A DNA stretch of 64,000 nt from Ketogulonicigenium vulgare WSH-001 (GCF_000223375.1 NC_017384.1:1368097-1432096); one strand, 5' to 3'. Positions 36,117-45,589 are shown, counted from the stretch's first letter. The notes: a model not told the origin generated them from the sequence alone. Made by a program: numbers and translations.

Positions 36117-36944
36117 TTACCAGCCCAGCGCTTTACGCAACATATTGGCCGCGACCAGGATCAAAAAGATCGCAAAAACCCGTTTCAGCGGCTTTGGATT
36201 CATCGCATGGGCAAGGCGCACACCATAGCCTGTCGTCAACATGGTCACACCGATCACGACGATGAACGCCGGCAGGTTCACCGCGCCGACCGTCAGCGGC
36301 GGGCGCGACGCCGCATCAATCGGCACCAACAAAAACCCGATCACCGAGGGCAGTGCGATCGTCAGGCCAAAGCCCGAGGCGGTCGCCACAGCGCGGTGGA
36401 TTGGCACGCCATAGAGGGTCATCACGGGAACCCCGAACGATCCGCCGCCAATCCCCATCAGCACAGACAAAAACCCAATGACAGATGACAATGCCGCCCG
36501 CACCGGCCCCTTTGGCATTTCATCGCGAATGCGCCAATCCGGACGGCCAAAGGCCATGTAAAGGCCAATCACCATGCCCAGCACGCCAAAAATCGCCTGC
36601 AGCGCCACCGATCGCAGTTGCGCTGCAACCAGCACACCGATCACCGCGCCCACAACGATCCCCGGCGCCCAGGTTTTCAGCACATCCCAATCCACCGCGC
36701 CCTTTTTATGATGCGCCATCACCGAACGGATCGAGGTGAAGATGATCGTCGCCAGCGATGTCGCAAGGCAGACCTGCATGATCTGCGGCCCGTCATAGCC
36801 CAGCGCCGTAAAGACATAGAAAAACGCAGGCACCAGCACGATGCCGCCGCCGACGCCCAAGAGGCCAGCGATGACCCCAGCAAAAGCACCAACCGCGATC
36901 AAGATCGCAATCAACGGCAGCAGGGTCGAAAGTTCGGGAAGCAT
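36117..36944 (-). CDS. TauE/SafE-family permease
   Basis: The 275-residue protein has eight or so hydrophobic helices and the family pattern GVIAGLLGVGGGIVLVPAFF near the N-terminus with the internal repeat FLSVLMGIGGGSFGVPVMTL in the second half. Members export sulfite, sulfoacetate or related organic anions across the inner membrane. ATG 36944 has CGGAG six bases upstream. It lies just beyond a terminator following the FAH-family gene, so it would need readthrough or a cryptic promoter within the short gap. Its placement by an SsuABC-like importer raises a link to sulfonate metabolism, but there is no sulfonatase gene here. Confidence 0.85.
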   Translation of the reverse strand: MLPELSTLLPLIAILIAVGAFAGVIAGLLGVGGGIVLVPAFFYVFTALGYDGPQIMQVCLATSLATIIFTSIRSVMAHHKKGAVDWDVLKTWAPGIVVGAVIGVLVAAQLRSVALQAIFGVLGMVIGLYMAFGRPDWRIRDEMPKGPVRAALSSVIGFLSVLMGIGGGSFGVPVMTLYGVPIHRAVATASGFGLTIALPSVIGFLLVPIDAASRPPLTVGAVNLPAFIVVIGVTMLTTGYGVRLAHAMNPKPLKRVFAIFLILVAANMLRKALGW

Positions 36945-36965
36945 GATATTCTCCGGTTTACATCG

Positions 36966-36992
36966 AAAAAGGCCCGCCAACGGCGGGCCTTT
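36966..36992 (-). terminator. rho-independent terminator after the FAH-family gene
   Basis: An 11-base perfect stem, AAAGGCCCGCC (36968-36978) with GGCGGGCCTTT (36982-36992) and a three-base loop, followed on the minus strand by a T-run. It ends the importer operon, though the TauE gene begins only about 22 bases beyond. Confidence 0.85.
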
Positions 36993-37010
36993 GGCAAGCT
37001 CTGGCGCGGC

Positions 37011-37718
37011 TTAAACCACCCGCACCGTCAGGGGTTTGAACCCATCGACATGGGCGGTCATCACATCGCCCTTGACCACGGCGCCCACGCCCGAAGGTGT
37101 GCCGGTCATAATGATATCGCCCGCTTTCAGATCGAAATAATGCGACAGCTCGGCGATCATTTCGGGGATCTTCCACAGCAATTGGTTCAAATCACCCGTC
37201 TGGCGACGCTGACCGTTCACATCCAGCCAGATCGCGCCGCTGGTCGGATGGCCGATCTCGCTGGCGGGCACCAGCGGGCCGCAGGGACCCGAGGCTTCGA
37301 AGCTTTTACCGACTTCCCACGGGCGACCCATCTTTTTCGCCTCGCCCTGCAGATCGCGGCGGGTCATATCAAGGCCGATGCCGTAACCCCAGACGTGATC
37401 CAGCGCATCCTCCACCGCGATATTGCTGCCGCCTTTGGACAGGGCGACGACCAGCTCGACCTCGTGGTGCACATCCTCGGTCCGTTCGGGATAGGGGAAG
37501 GTGCCATCCGATGTGATATTGCTGGCGGTTTTAAAGAAAAAGAATGGCGGCTCGCGGTCGGGGTCATGGCCCATTTCCACGGCATGGGCGGCATAGTTGC
37601 GGCCAATGCAGAATACGCGATTGATCGGAAAGACCTTGTCACTGCCTGCAATGGGAAGCGTGGCCTGTGGTTGCGGAGCGATGACATAATCCGCTGTTTT
37701 ATGAAGGTTATCAGGCAT
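37011..37718 (-). CDS. fumarylacetoacetate hydrolase family protein (fumarylpyruvate hydrolase-like)
   Basis: The 235-residue protein is a compact FAH-fold enzyme: VFCIGRNYAAHAVEMG, the metal-ligand block VHHEVELVVAL, YGIGLDMTRRDLQ, KSFEASGPCGPLVPA, and MTGTPSGVGAV with the final KGDVM. Related enzymes cleave C-C bonds of fumarylpyruvate or acylpyruvates, or decarboxylate oxaloacetate. Its ATG overlaps the upstream permease stop (TAATG), so it belongs to the importer operon, implying that the imported compound is broken down via a 2,4-dioxo-acid or related intermediate. The substrate is unproven. Confidence 0.88.
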   Translation of the reverse strand: MPDNLHKTADYVIAPQPQATLPIAGSDKVFPINRVFCIGRNYAAHAVEMGHDPDREPPFFFFKTASNITSDGTFPYPERTEDVHHEVELVVALSKGGSNIAVEDALDHVWGYGIGLDMTRRDLQGEAKKMGRPWEVGKSFEASGPCGPLVPASEIGHPTSGAIWLDVNGQRRQTGDLNQLLWKIPEMIAELSHYFDLKAGDIIMTGTPSGVGAVVKGDVMTAHVDGFKPLTVRVV

Positions 37719-38470
37719 TAGTTTCTTACTCCTGCGTAATATTGGACGCGTTTTTCAAGGCGCGCGACGATTTCAGCCAGCAGCAGCGCGCAGGTAAACA
37801 TGATCACCACCAGCGCCCAGAAATGGGCCATCAGGAAGTTTTGTTGATACAGCGAGAACAGCGCCCCCACCCCGATGATCGACACCAGAAGCTGCCCGAT
37901 CACAACGCCTTTGACGCCGCGGATCATGCCCAGACGCACGCCTGCCAGAATTTCGGGCAACGCGGACAGAACCATCATCTTTGTCCGCTCATACCGGTTC
38001 GCCTGAAAGCTTTTCGACATTTCCATCAGCGATGGCGTGATATGCATGACCCCCGCGCGGGTATCGAGGACGATGATCCAGACCGCGAACATGAACACCG
38101 TGACGATAACAGTCGGTGTGCCAAGGCCGAACAGGATCATGATCACCGGCACCAGCGCCGAGAGGGGCGCCGACAAAAAGGTGTTCACCCACATGTTCAG
38201 CATCTTATCCGCCGTCGGCACCAGCCCCATCAAAAAGCCCAGCGGAATACCGATCAACAGCGCAAGGCCGATGCCCGCAAAATACGAGACAGCGGTGATG
38301 CGGATCGCCTCGCCAAAGCTGCGCGAGGTGACGACCTCGCCCATCGCGGCCAGAACTTCGGTAAAGGGCGGAAACAGCATGACCAGCCCCAACCGCCCGA
38401 CGATTTCCCACAAGATCACCCAAATCAGCAGCGATGCCATTTTGGGGATCTGAAATCCTTTGATCTCCAT
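37718..38470 (-). CDS. ABC importer permease 2 (SsuC/TauC-like)
   Basis: The 250-residue permease has six helices and the EAA loop (ERTKMMVLSALPEILAGVRL, G-VKGVVIG) of the nitrate/sulfonate/taurine class. ATG 38470 is set by the domain start (MEIKGFQIPKMASLLIWVIL) and by GGAG/AGGG upstream; the longer frame to 38641 runs antisense-like through the ATPase gene. It lies four bases after the ATPase stop. With permease 1 (39296-40108) it would form a heterodimer, an arrangement also seen in RibXY-type vitamin importers. Confidence 0.88.
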   Translation of the reverse strand: MEIKGFQIPKMASLLIWVILWEIVGRLGLVMLFPPFTEVLAAMGEVVTSRSFGEAIRITAVSYFAGIGLALLIGIPLGFLMGLVPTADKMLNMWVNTFLSAPLSALVPVIMILFGLGTPTVIVTVFMFAVWIIVLDTRAGVMHITPSLMEMSKSFQANRYERTKMMVLSALPEILAGVRLGMIRGVKGVVIGQLLVSIIGVGALFSLYQQNFLMAHFWALVVIMFTCALLLAEIVARLEKRVQYYAGVRN

Positions 38471-38474
38471 CACC

Positions 38475-39296
38475 CTACTCCACGTATTTCTTGATGCCGG
38501 TCCAGATCCGCTCGACGGTATCCAGATAGGCCTCATCGCGGCGCAGCTCGTCGGCGGTAATGCCCTCGGGAATGGCGGGGTCGATAATCTCGGAAATCCG
38601 GCCCGGACGCGGCGACAGCATGACGATGCGATCCGAGACATAGACCGCCTCTTCGATCGAATGGGTCACGAACAGGAAGGTTTTGTTTTCAACCTCGCGC
38701 AGACGCATCAGATCTTCTTGAAACTTGCGGCGGGTCTGTTCATCCACGGCCGAGAATGGCTCGTCCATCAGCAGAATATCGGCATTCACCGCCAAGGCGC
38801 GGGCAAGGCCCACACGCTGGCGCATCCCGCCCGACAGCTCGTGCGGGTATTTCTTTTCAAACCCCGACAGGCCGACCTCGTTGATATAGTGGCGGGCCCG
38901 TTCCTCGCGCTCGGCCTTGCCGGTGCCTTGCATTTTCAGGCCAAAGGCGGCGTTATCAATAACGCTGGCCCAGGGCATCAGGGCAAAGTCCTGAAAGACA
39001 AAGGCGCGCTCGCGCCCGGGTCCGGTGACGGGCTTGCCGTTCACGCGGATCTCGCCCGCCGTCGGCTCCAGCAGCCCCGCAACGATCTTCAGCAGCGTGG
39101 TCTTGCCGCAGCCCGATGGGCCAAGCAAGCTGGTCAGATGGCCACGTTCAAAGCTGATATCGATGTTTTGCAGCGCCGTGATCGAGGTGCCGTATTTCTT
39201 TGTCACACCGCGCACTTCAACGATCGGATCGTTGACGATGGCGATGGGTGCACGGGCCTTGGCGGGTGCGGTCGATGTGGGAATGGAATGTTGCAT
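38475..39296 (-). CDS. ABC importer ATPase (SsuB/TauB-like)
   Basis: The 273-residue ATPase has Walker A LLGPSGCGKTTLLK, Q-loop VFQDFALMPWASV, signature LSGGMRQRVGLARAL, Walker B ILLMDEPFSAVD and H-loop LFVTHSIEEA. It belongs to the nitrate/sulfonate/taurine importer class and has a ~25-residue Ala/Pro-rich N-terminal extension. Its ATG overlaps the stop of permease 1, and permease 2 follows within five bases. Confidence 0.93.
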   Translation of the reverse strand: MQHSIPTSTAPAKARAPIAIVNDPIVEVRGVTKKYGTSITALQNIDISFERGHLTSLLGPSGCGKTTLLKIVAGLLEPTAGEIRVNGKPVTGPGRERAFVFQDFALMPWASVIDNAAFGLKMQGTGKAEREERARHYINEVGLSGFEKKYPHELSGGMRQRVGLARALAVNADILLMDEPFSAVDEQTRRKFQEDLMRLREVENKTFLFVTHSIEEAVYVSDRIVMLSPRPGRISEIIDPAIPEGITADELRRDEAYLDTVERIWTGIKKYVE

Positions 39297-40108
39297 CAGT
39301 TTCCCCTCCTTTCGGGGCGGAACAATTTCGCCTCAACCCATTGCAGCGAGCTGACAGCGATGATGGCGAAAAGAACAATGGCAAGGATCGTGGCGTACAT
39401 ATGGGCGAAATTCGCGACCGAGCGGTGGTAGGTGATCAGATCACCGATCCCGGTTGGCGTAATCAGCAGCTCGGCCAGAACCGCGCCGGAGAACCCCTCG
39501 GCGACGCCCAAGCGCAGGCCCGCGAACATCATGGGGCTTGCGGCCGGCAGGATGATCCGCGTGATCTGCTGCCAGCGCGAGCCGGTGAAGGAATGGCACA
39601 TCGCCACCAGCGAGGGCGAGACGTTGCGCACCGCCTTATAGCTGTTCATCGCGATGACGGGCATCGACAGCATCACCACCGCAACGACTTTCGACGCAAG
39701 GCCAATGCCATAGACGAAAGTGACCAGCGGGATCAGCGCCGCCATGGGTGCCGCCTGCATGACGATGAACATCGGCAGGGTGAACCATTCAAAGCTTTTC
39801 TTCAGCCCCATGGCGATGCCGGCGGAAATCCCGACCGACAGCGAGATCGCAAGGCCGATGACCAGCGGCTCCATCGTGCGCAAAAAGGCGCGGCCCATCG
39901 ATCCGTCACCGATCATCTGCGCCATCGCCGCCATGGTCGCGGTGAAGGTCGGAAAGGCAAAGTTAAATCCGCTGCGCGCGGCCATTTCCCAGATCAGGGC
40001 AAAGATGGCCACCGACAGCAGCTTCCACGACAGGCTGGCGTTCCAAATCCGTGACAGGATATTGGGGCGCGGCGTGCCTGAAGACATGGCAATATCCATG
40101 GATGACAT
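39296..40108 (-). CDS. ABC importer permease 1 (SsuC/TauC-like)
   Basis: The 270-residue permease has six helices and the class EAA loop (SFTGSRWQQITRIILPAASP, then LGVAEGFSGAV). The N-terminal MSSMDIAMSSGTPRPN is cytosolic. It follows the binding-protein gene after a 56-base gap containing a stem-loop and overlaps the ATPase gene by one base. It is diverged from permease 2, so the pair probably forms a heterodimeric channel. Confidence 0.9.
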   Translation of the reverse strand: MSSMDIAMSSGTPRPNILSRIWNASLSWKLLSVAIFALIWEMAARSGFNFAFPTFTATMAAMAQMIGDGSMGRAFLRTMEPLVIGLAISLSVGISAGIAMGLKKSFEWFTLPMFIVMQAAPMAALIPLVTFVYGIGLASKVVAVVMLSMPVIAMNSYKAVRNVSPSLVAMCHSFTGSRWQQITRIILPAASPMMFAGLRLGVAEGFSGAVLAELLITPTGIGDLITYHRSVANFAHMYATILAIVLFAIIAVSSLQWVEAKLFRPERRGN

Positions 40109-40137
40109 AGGCGTGTTCCCTATTGAACCTGTGGCGC

Positions 40138-40157
40138 GGGAAGGCCGTAGCCTTCCC
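40138..40157 (-). promoter_or_regulatory. stem-loop between binding-protein and permease genes
   Basis: GGGAAGGC-CGTA-GCCTTCCC (40138-40157) is a perfect eight-base stem with a four-base loop and no T-run. In importer operons such elements commonly protect the upstream binding-protein mRNA and lower expression of the downstream genes. Confidence 0.55.
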
Positions 40158-40164
40158 GGTTACA

Positions 40165-41154
40165 TCAGTCTCTGGCCGCGGTCAGAATGTCGAAATCCCA
40201 GAACATCGTGGTATCGACATCGCCCTCGACGGGCTGCACCTGGCCTGCGGCTGCAAGGAAGGCGAGATCATCGGCCACATCATCAGTTGTGCCGCCACCC
40301 AGCGGCATGACGCCGTTTTCAGCCGCGCTGACATAGTAAGGCGTGATGTCGTCAACACCTGCGGCGGGCAGATCGGGCAGCAGGTCATATTGCGTGCGCA
40401 ATTCCGCCACCATTTCAGGGTTCTCGTTGATATCGGTCCAGGTGCGCAGCAGCTCCTCAACAAAGATCGCGACATCGGCTTCGCGCTCGTTCAGGAAACG
40501 CTCGTTGCCATAGAGGGCCTCGTCGGTCGCATTCACGCCGTCCAGCGGCAGACGTGCAAATTTGCCGCCGCCCTGCTCTTCGAGCAGACGAAAACCGGAC
40601 GAGTCGACGATCGAGGCGTTGATCGTGCCTTGCAGCATGGCACCGGTGCGCACCTCGGCCCCCGGCACATAGCTGATCGCCGAATAGGTGATACCGTGCT
40701 GGCTTTCCATCAGACGCATCAGCGCCTCGGTGCCCGAGCCACGCGAATGGACGGTGACTTCCTGCCCGTCCAGATCGGCCCAGGTCGTATAGTGGTCGGT
40801 GTTTACCACCGGAAAGAACAGCAGCGTGCTCATGCGATAGAACATCCGCAGCGGCGCGCGCGAGTTCTGGATAAAGGCATAGGGTGCGCCGACCCCGATA
40901 TCGGCCTGACCGCCAACGACAGCCTGCGTCGCCACATCTTCCGAGTTAAAGAACGTCAGCTCCATCGGCACGCCGCGTTCTTTCGCGCGCTCCATCGCGA
41001 TCAGCAGCCCCAGCGTCTCGACCGAGGCAATATCCCCCATCGCCACCCGGATCGCCTGTTGCGCCTGCGCTGGCATCGCCAGCATCCCGGCAAGCGCACC
41101 GCCCATTGCAACGGCCAGCACATGCCGTCGCATCATCGTGAAACCTTGCATCAT
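40165..41154 (-). CDS. periplasmic substrate-binding protein (NMT1/SsuA-like)
   Basis: The 329-residue protein has a signal peptide (MMQGFTMMRRHVLAVAMGGA to a PAQAQQA cleavage site) and a two-lobed NMT1/SsuA-type fold: IRVAMGDIASVETLGLLIAM, EDVATQAVVGGQADIGVGAP, DLDGQEVTVHSRGSGTEALM. Family members bind thiamine precursors, sulfonates, nitrate, riboflavin or aromatic acids. ATG 41154 has GGGAGGAG seven bases upstream; longer frames are unsupported. It is the first gene of the importer operon and is divergent from the FadR-type regulator. The ligand cannot be read from sequence. Confidence 0.88.
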   Translation of the reverse strand: MMQGFTMMRRHVLAVAMGGALAGMLAMPAQAQQAIRVAMGDIASVETLGLLIAMERAKERGVPMELTFFNSEDVATQAVVGGQADIGVGAPYAFIQNSRAPLRMFYRMSTLLFFPVVNTDHYTTWADLDGQEVTVHSRGSGTEALMRLMESQHGITYSAISYVPGAEVRTGAMLQGTINASIVDSSGFRLLEEQGGGKFARLPLDGVNATDEALYGNERFLNEREADVAIFVEELLRTWTDINENPEMVAELRTQYDLLPDLPAAGVDDITPYYVSAAENGVMPLGGGTTDDVADDLAFLAAAGQVQPVEGDVDTTMFWDFDILTAARD

Positions 41155-41236
41155 CGTCCTGCTCCTCCCAAAGCGATTGGACAGTGAAATCTGGAAACCA
41201 TAATGCGATTCCTCCTCTCGCATCGTGATTGATCCC

Positions 41237-41286
41237 AACCAAATCACCTGATTGGTTATGCGTCAACGTATAATTGATGAACCAAT
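41237..41286. promoter_or_regulatory. AACCAA/TTGGTT palindrome and half-site near the importer promoter
   Basis: AACCAAATCA (41237-41246) faces TGATTGGTT (41249-41257), and a further AACCAAT lies at 41280-41286. These repeat the box found before the regulator gene (41358-41377), so they look like operator sites for the same protein covering the importer promoter. Confidence 0.6.
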
Positions 41287-41357
41287 ATGCGACATTCTTA
41301 CTGCCTAGAGCAAAGAAACAGCCTTATTGACAAGGAAATCCAGATGATCTAACTGAA

Positions 41358-41377
41358 AACCAATCTTATTATTGGTT
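41358..41377. promoter_or_regulatory. AACCAAT-N6-ATTGGTT operator before the FadR-type regulator gene
   Basis: A perfect seven-base inverted repeat with spacer CTTATT, extended outward by CTGAAA (41353-41358) and TTTCAG (41382-41387). It lies 13 bases before the GTG start of the GntR-family gene, suggesting autoregulation. Confidence 0.65.
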
Positions 41378-41390
41378 AAGGTTTCAGATC

Positions 41391-42122
41391 GTGCATGGTT
41401 CGATCACTGCGCAACCCGAAAACGCCGCTTTGGCGACCACACCATCGCAGCAGGCACCCCTTGTGCAATTGCGGGCATGGCTGACACGCGCCGACCTGCC
41501 CCCCGGCACCCGCCTGCCGCCCGAGCGAGAAATGTGCGACATCCTCGGCCTGTCGCGCGGCGAGTTGCGCAAGGCCTTGGCGACATTGGAAAGCGAGGGC
41601 CAGCTATGGCGCCATGTCGGCAAGGGTACATTCATCGGCGCACGCCGCATTGATGTCCTGAGCCTGTCGGACATCGACCGCGCCACCAACCCCGCCGAGG
41701 TGATGCGCGCGCGCCTGCTGATCGAGCCGATGTTGGCGCGCGAGGCCGCGCTGAACGCCACCTCTGACCATATTGCTGCGATGGAAGCTTGCATCGCCCG
41801 CACCCATACCGCGCAGACCTGGCGCCAATACGAGACCGCCGATAACGAGTTGCACCGTGTGATTGCCGAGGCGACCGGCAACCGCCTGCTGCTGGCAATG
41901 TTCGACGCGCTGAACGCCGTGCGTCGCGCCGTTGTCTGGGGGATGCTGCGGCAGGGCGATCAAAAGCCGCCTGCCACGCACCATTCTTTTGGCGAACATG
42001 ACCGTATCGTTGCCGCGATCATGCAGCGCGACTTGGACGGTGCCGCGCAGGCGATGTATCAGCACCTGCGCGCGGTGCAGCAAAAGCTGCTTGACCCGCC
42101 GCCGGCATCGACGAAACTCTGA
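41391..42122 (+). CDS. GntR-family (FadR subfamily) transcriptional regulator
   Basis: The 243-residue regulator has an N-terminal winged helix (LPPGTRLPPEREMCDILGLS, RGELRKALATLESEGQLWRH, VGKGTFIG; about 36-82) and a C-terminal all-helical FCD ligand domain (about 95-235) with the metal-site pattern D-x3-H (ADNELHRVI) and later His residues (HHSFGEHDRIV). Such proteins sense carboxylates or sugar acids. It is transcribed away from the importer/hydrolase operon, and AACCAAT palindromes lie between the two; it therefore probably represses or activates that operon and itself. The start is GTG 41391; its ribosome site is weak. Confidence 0.9.
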   Translation: MHGSITAQPENAALATTPSQQAPLVQLRAWLTRADLPPGTRLPPEREMCDILGLSRGELRKALATLESEGQLWRHVGKGTFIGARRIDVLSLSDIDRATNPAEVMRARLLIEPMLAREAALNATSDHIAAMEACIARTHTAQTWRQYETADNELHRVIAEATGNRLLLAMFDALNAVRRAVVWGMLRQGDQKPPATHHSFGEHDRIVAAIMQRDLDGAAQAMYQHLRAVQQKLLDPPPASTKL

Positions 42123-42251
42123 CGGTAAGGCGAAAATTTCGGGCCATTGCGTGCGTGCACCGTTGCGAAATGCGGCGCGCTCGCGCACAAAGGACTTAGC
42201 TTCGGTATGCAATGGTCTACCGACAACGCGCAACGTGAAGGAACACTCGCT

Positions 42252-44474
42252 ATGGCCGACAAGGACATGCCCGCTATCGTGTATACCAAGGTGGATGAAG
42301 CGCCTGACCTTGCTTCGGCCTCGCTGCTGCCGATCATTCGCCGGTTCGCAAAAGCCGCAGGTATTGCGGTGGAAACGCGTGATATTTCGCTGGCTGGCCG
42401 TATCATTTCCGCCTTTCCCGAACGCCTGACCCCTGCGCAGCGTCAAAGCGACGATCTGGCCGGTCTTGGCCATTGGGTAAAGACCGCCGATGCCAATGTG
42501 ATCAAACTGCCCAATATCTCGGCCTCGGTGCCGCAACTGGTCGCCGCGCTGAAGGAATTGCAGGCGCAGGGCTATGATCTGCCCGACTACCCCACCGCCC
42601 CCGCGACGCCCGCAGAAGCCGAGATCCGCGCCCGCTATGACGCGATCAAGGGCTCGGCCGTGAACCCTGTCCTGCGCGAGGGCAACTCGGACCGCCGTGC
42701 TGCAAAGGCCGTCAAGAATTACGCCATGTCCCACCCCCATTCGATGGGAAAGTGGTCGAAAGACAGCAAGACCCGCGTCTCGTCGATGGATCACGGCGAT
42801 TTCTTTGCTAATGAAACCTCGGTCACGCTGAGCGCGGCGCAGGCAGGCGCGGTGCGCATCGAACTGACCGACAAGGCGGGCGCCGTCACCGTGCTGAAGG
42901 ACGGCGTGAAGCTGCCCGAAGGCACGGTTGTCGATGCCACCTTTATGTCGGCAAAGGCGCTGGATGCTTTCCTTGACGCCGAAATTGCGCAGACCAAAGC
43001 CGAGGGCACTTTATTCTCGATCCACCTGAAAGCTACGATGATGAAGGTCTCGGACCCGATCATCTTTGGCCATGCGGTCAAGGCCTGGCTGAAGCCGGTG
43101 TTCGAAAAATATGGTGAGGAACTGGCGGCAGCGGGTGCGGATGCGAATGCCGGACTTGGCACGGTGCTCGCGCGTGTCGCCCAAATGGAAAACGGCCCGG
43201 AAATTCAGGCGGCGATCGATGCTGTCATCGCCCAGCGCCCGCCGATGTATATGGTGAATTCCGACAAGGGCATCACCAACCTGCATGTGCCCTCGGACGT
43301 GATCATCGACGCCAGCCTGCCCGCGCTGCTGCGCGCGGGCGGCAAGGGTTGGGGGCCGGACGGGGCCGAGGCGGATACCAATTGCCTTGTGCCCGACCGC
43401 TCTTACGCGCCTGTCTATGATGAAAGCGTGAAATATTTCAAAGAGACCGGCGCGCTGGACCCGCGCACGGCGGGCACGGTGCAGAACATCGGCCTGATGG
43501 CGCAAAAGGCCGAAGAATACGGCTCGCACCCCACCACCTTTGAAATTCCGGTGGATGGCACCGTGCGCGTCATCGCGCAAAACGGCGATGTGCTGCATAC
43601 GCATCAGGTCGAGGCGGGCGATATCTGGCGCCTGTGCTCAACCCGCAAAGCGCCGATTCTGGATTGGGTGCAACTGGCCATCGACCGCCAGCGCATCGAA
43701 GGCTGCCAAGCGATTTTCTGGCTGGACGAAAACCGCGCCCATGACCGCGAGTTGCTGGCCTATGTCCGCCCGATCCTGAAGGAAAAAGGCGTCGAGAAGA
43801 AATTCCTGATCCTTGATCCGCGCGCTGCGACCCGCCTCTCGTTCGAGACGATCCGCGAAGGCAAGGACAGCATCGCCGTCACCGGCAACGTGCTGCGCGA
43901 CTATCTGACCGACCTGTTCCCGATCTTGGAGCTGGGCACATCGGCCAAGATGCTGTCGATCGTCAAGCTGATGCAGGGCGGCGGCATGTTCGAAACCGGC
44001 GCGGGCGGCTCGGCCCCCAAACTCGTGCAGCAGTTGATCGAGGAAAACCACCTGCGCTGGGATAGTCTGGGCGAGTTCTGCGCACTGGGCGAAAGCCTGA
44101 AATATCTGGCCGAAACCACCGGCAATGAAAAAGCGCGCGTCCTCGGGAATGCCGTCGATGCCGCGACGCAGGGCATTCTGGACTATGATCGCTCGCCCGG
44201 CCGCAAACCCGGCGAGGCGGATAACCGCGACAGCCATTATTATTTCGCGATGTATTGGGCCGATGCTTTGGCGAAACAGAACTCGGATGCCGCGCTGGCC
44301 GAAGAATTCCGCCCCATCGCCCGCGCGCTGATCGATGGCGAGGAAGAGATCGTGCAAGAGCTGCGCGCAGACCGCGGCAAGCCGGTGGATCTAGGCGGCT
44401 ATTACCACGCCGATCCGGTGAAAACCGATGCGGTGATGCGGCCCTCGAAGACGCTGAACACCATTCTGGAATAA
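42252..44474 (+). CDS. icd: NADP-dependent isocitrate dehydrogenase, monomeric type
   Basis: The 740-residue protein matches the ~741-residue monomeric IDH family from end to end: [53 protein letters not shown], the SHPHSMGKW block, [15 protein letters not shown] SAK region, and [18 protein letters not shown] near the C-terminus. It oxidatively decarboxylates isocitrate to 2-oxoglutarate in the TCA cycle, making NADPH. ATG 42252 ([11 protein letters not shown]) is chosen with GAAGGAAC about ten bases upstream; the longer frame to 42147 lacks support. It is monocistronic, with a strong terminator behind. Confidence 0.96.
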   Translation: MADKDMPAIVYTKVDEAPDLASASLLPIIRRFAKAAGIAVETRDISLAGRIISAFPERLTPAQRQSDDLAGLGHWVKTADANVIKLPNISASVPQLVAALKELQAQGYDLPDYPTAPATPAEAEIRARYDAIKGSAVNPVLREGNSDRRAAKAVKNYAMSHPHSMGKWSKDSKTRVSSMDHGDFFANETSVTLSAAQAGAVRIELTDKAGAVTVLKDGVKLPEGTVVDATFMSAKALDAFLDAEIAQTKAEGTLFSIHLKATMMKVSDPIIFGHAVKAWLKPVFEKYGEELAAAGADANAGLGTVLARVAQMENGPEIQAAIDAVIAQRPPMYMVNSDKGITNLHVPSDVIIDASLPALLRAGGKGWGPDGAEADTNCLVPDRSYAPVYDESVKYFKETGALDPRTAGTVQNIGLMAQKAEEYGSHPTTFEIPVDGTVRVIAQNGDVLHTHQVEAGDIWRLCSTRKAPILDWVQLAIDRQRIEGCQAIFWLDENRAHDRELLAYVRPILKEKGVEKKFLILDPRAATRLSFETIREGKDSIAVTGNVLRDYLTDLFPILELGTSAKMLSIVKLMQGGGMFETGAGGSAPKLVQQLIEENHLRWDSLGEFCALGESLKYLAETTGNEKARVLGNAVDAATQGILDYDRSPGRKPGEADNRDSHYYFAMYWADALAKQNSDAALAEEFRPIARALIDGEEEIVQELRADRGKPVDLGGYYHADPVKTDAVMRPSKTLNTILE

Positions 44475-44475
44475 G

Positions 44476-44503
44476 AAAAAGCCCCGCATATGCGGGGCTT
44501 TTT
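44476..44503. terminator. bidirectional terminator between icd and aglK
   Basis: AAAAAGCCCCGCA (44476-44488) pairs with TGCGGGGCTTTTT (44491-44503); T-runs occur on both strands. It serves the convergent icd and aglK genes, whose ends nearly touch it. Confidence 0.92.
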
Positions 44504-45589
44504 TTATCGGTGCAACAGGGATTTTCCGCCCGCAAAAAGATGCACTTTTGCGGGATCGGCTGACAGCGAGACCCCCTGCCCGCGCAATTCCGCATGAATG
44601 CCGGGCAGCTTTGCAATCACCTGCGCACCGCCCGCATCACGGGCCAGATACAGCAAGGTCACCTCGCCCAACGCCTCGGTTATCTCGACTGTGCCACTGA
44701 AAATCGCGGGGCCTGCGGCATGGGTCAGATCCTCGGGGCGGACACCGATATTCACCCGCAGGCCCATGTCCGCGTCGCGCGTGGGCACATTGGAATAGGC
44801 GATGCCGCCATTTTCCAGCTTTACCTTTGTCTCAGACCCGGTCTGCACCACCTCGCCGGGCGACAGATTCATCGCGGGCGAGCCGATAAAAGTCGCAACG
44901 AACTCATTCTCGGGGCGTTCATACAGGTCCAGCGGCGCACCGACCTGTGCGATGCCGCCGCCGGCCAGCACGACAATGCGCGTGGCCAGTGTCATCGCCT
45001 CGACCTGATCATGGGTGACATAGATCATGGTCGAGTCCGGCATATGTTCTTTCAACTGCGCGATCTCGATCCGCGTCGCAACCCGCAGGGCGGCATCTAG
45101 GTTCGAGAGCGGCTCGTCAAACAGATAGACCTTTGGATCGCGCACGATGGATCGCCCGATCGCCACCCGCTGCCGCTGGCCGCCCGACAGCGCCTTTGGC
45201 AGACGATCCAGATAGGGCTCGAGCTGCAAAATACGGGCGGCATTGGCGATGGCCGCGTCAATCTCGGCCTGCGGCTTGTGCGCGATCTTCAGGGCAAAGG
45301 CCATGTTTTCGCGCACAGACATATGCGGGTAAAGCGCATAGGATTGGAACACCATCGCAATGCCGCGCTGTGCGGGCGGCACGTCATTCATGCGCTGCCC
45401 ATCGATCAACAGCTCGCCGCCCGATATCCCCTCCAGCCCCGCAATCATCCGCAACAGGGTCGATTTCCCGCAGCCGGACGGGCCGACGAACACGATGAGT
45501 TCGCCAGTTTTGATGTCCAGATTGATGTCCTGCAAGACCTTGACCTTGCCATAGGCCTTTTCGACCCCGGTCAGTTTCAGATCAGCCAT
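44504..45589 (-). CDS. aglK: alpha-glucoside ABC importer ATPase AglK
   Basis: The 361-residue ATPase is of the MalK/UgpC type: Walker A VGPSGCGKSTLLR, Q-loop MVFQSYALYPHMSV, signature LSGGQRQRVAIGRSI, Walker B VYLFDEPLSNLDA, H-loop YVTHDQ, plus the C-terminal OB-like regulatory domain (about 240-361; FIGSPAMNLSPGEVV, GVRPEDL). It powers alpha-glucoside uptake through AglFG. It is the last gene of aglEFGAK, nine bases after aglA, in the same order as in Sinorhizobium. Confidence 0.95.
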   Translation of the reverse strand: MADLKLTGVEKAYGKVKVLQDINLDIKTGELIVFVGPSGCGKSTLLRMIAGLEGISGGELLIDGQRMNDVPPAQRGIAMVFQSYALYPHMSVRENMAFALKIAHKPQAEIDAAIANAARILQLEPYLDRLPKALSGGQRQRVAIGRSIVRDPKVYLFDEPLSNLDAALRVATRIEIAQLKEHMPDSTMIYVTHDQVEAMTLATRIVVLAGGGIAQVGAPLDLYERPENEFVATFIGSPAMNLSPGEVVQTGSETKVKLENGGIAYSNVPTRDADMGLRVNIGVRPEDLTHAAGPAIFSGTVEITEALGEVTLLYLARDAGGAQVIAKLPGIHAELRGQGVSLSADPAKVHLFAGGKSLLHR

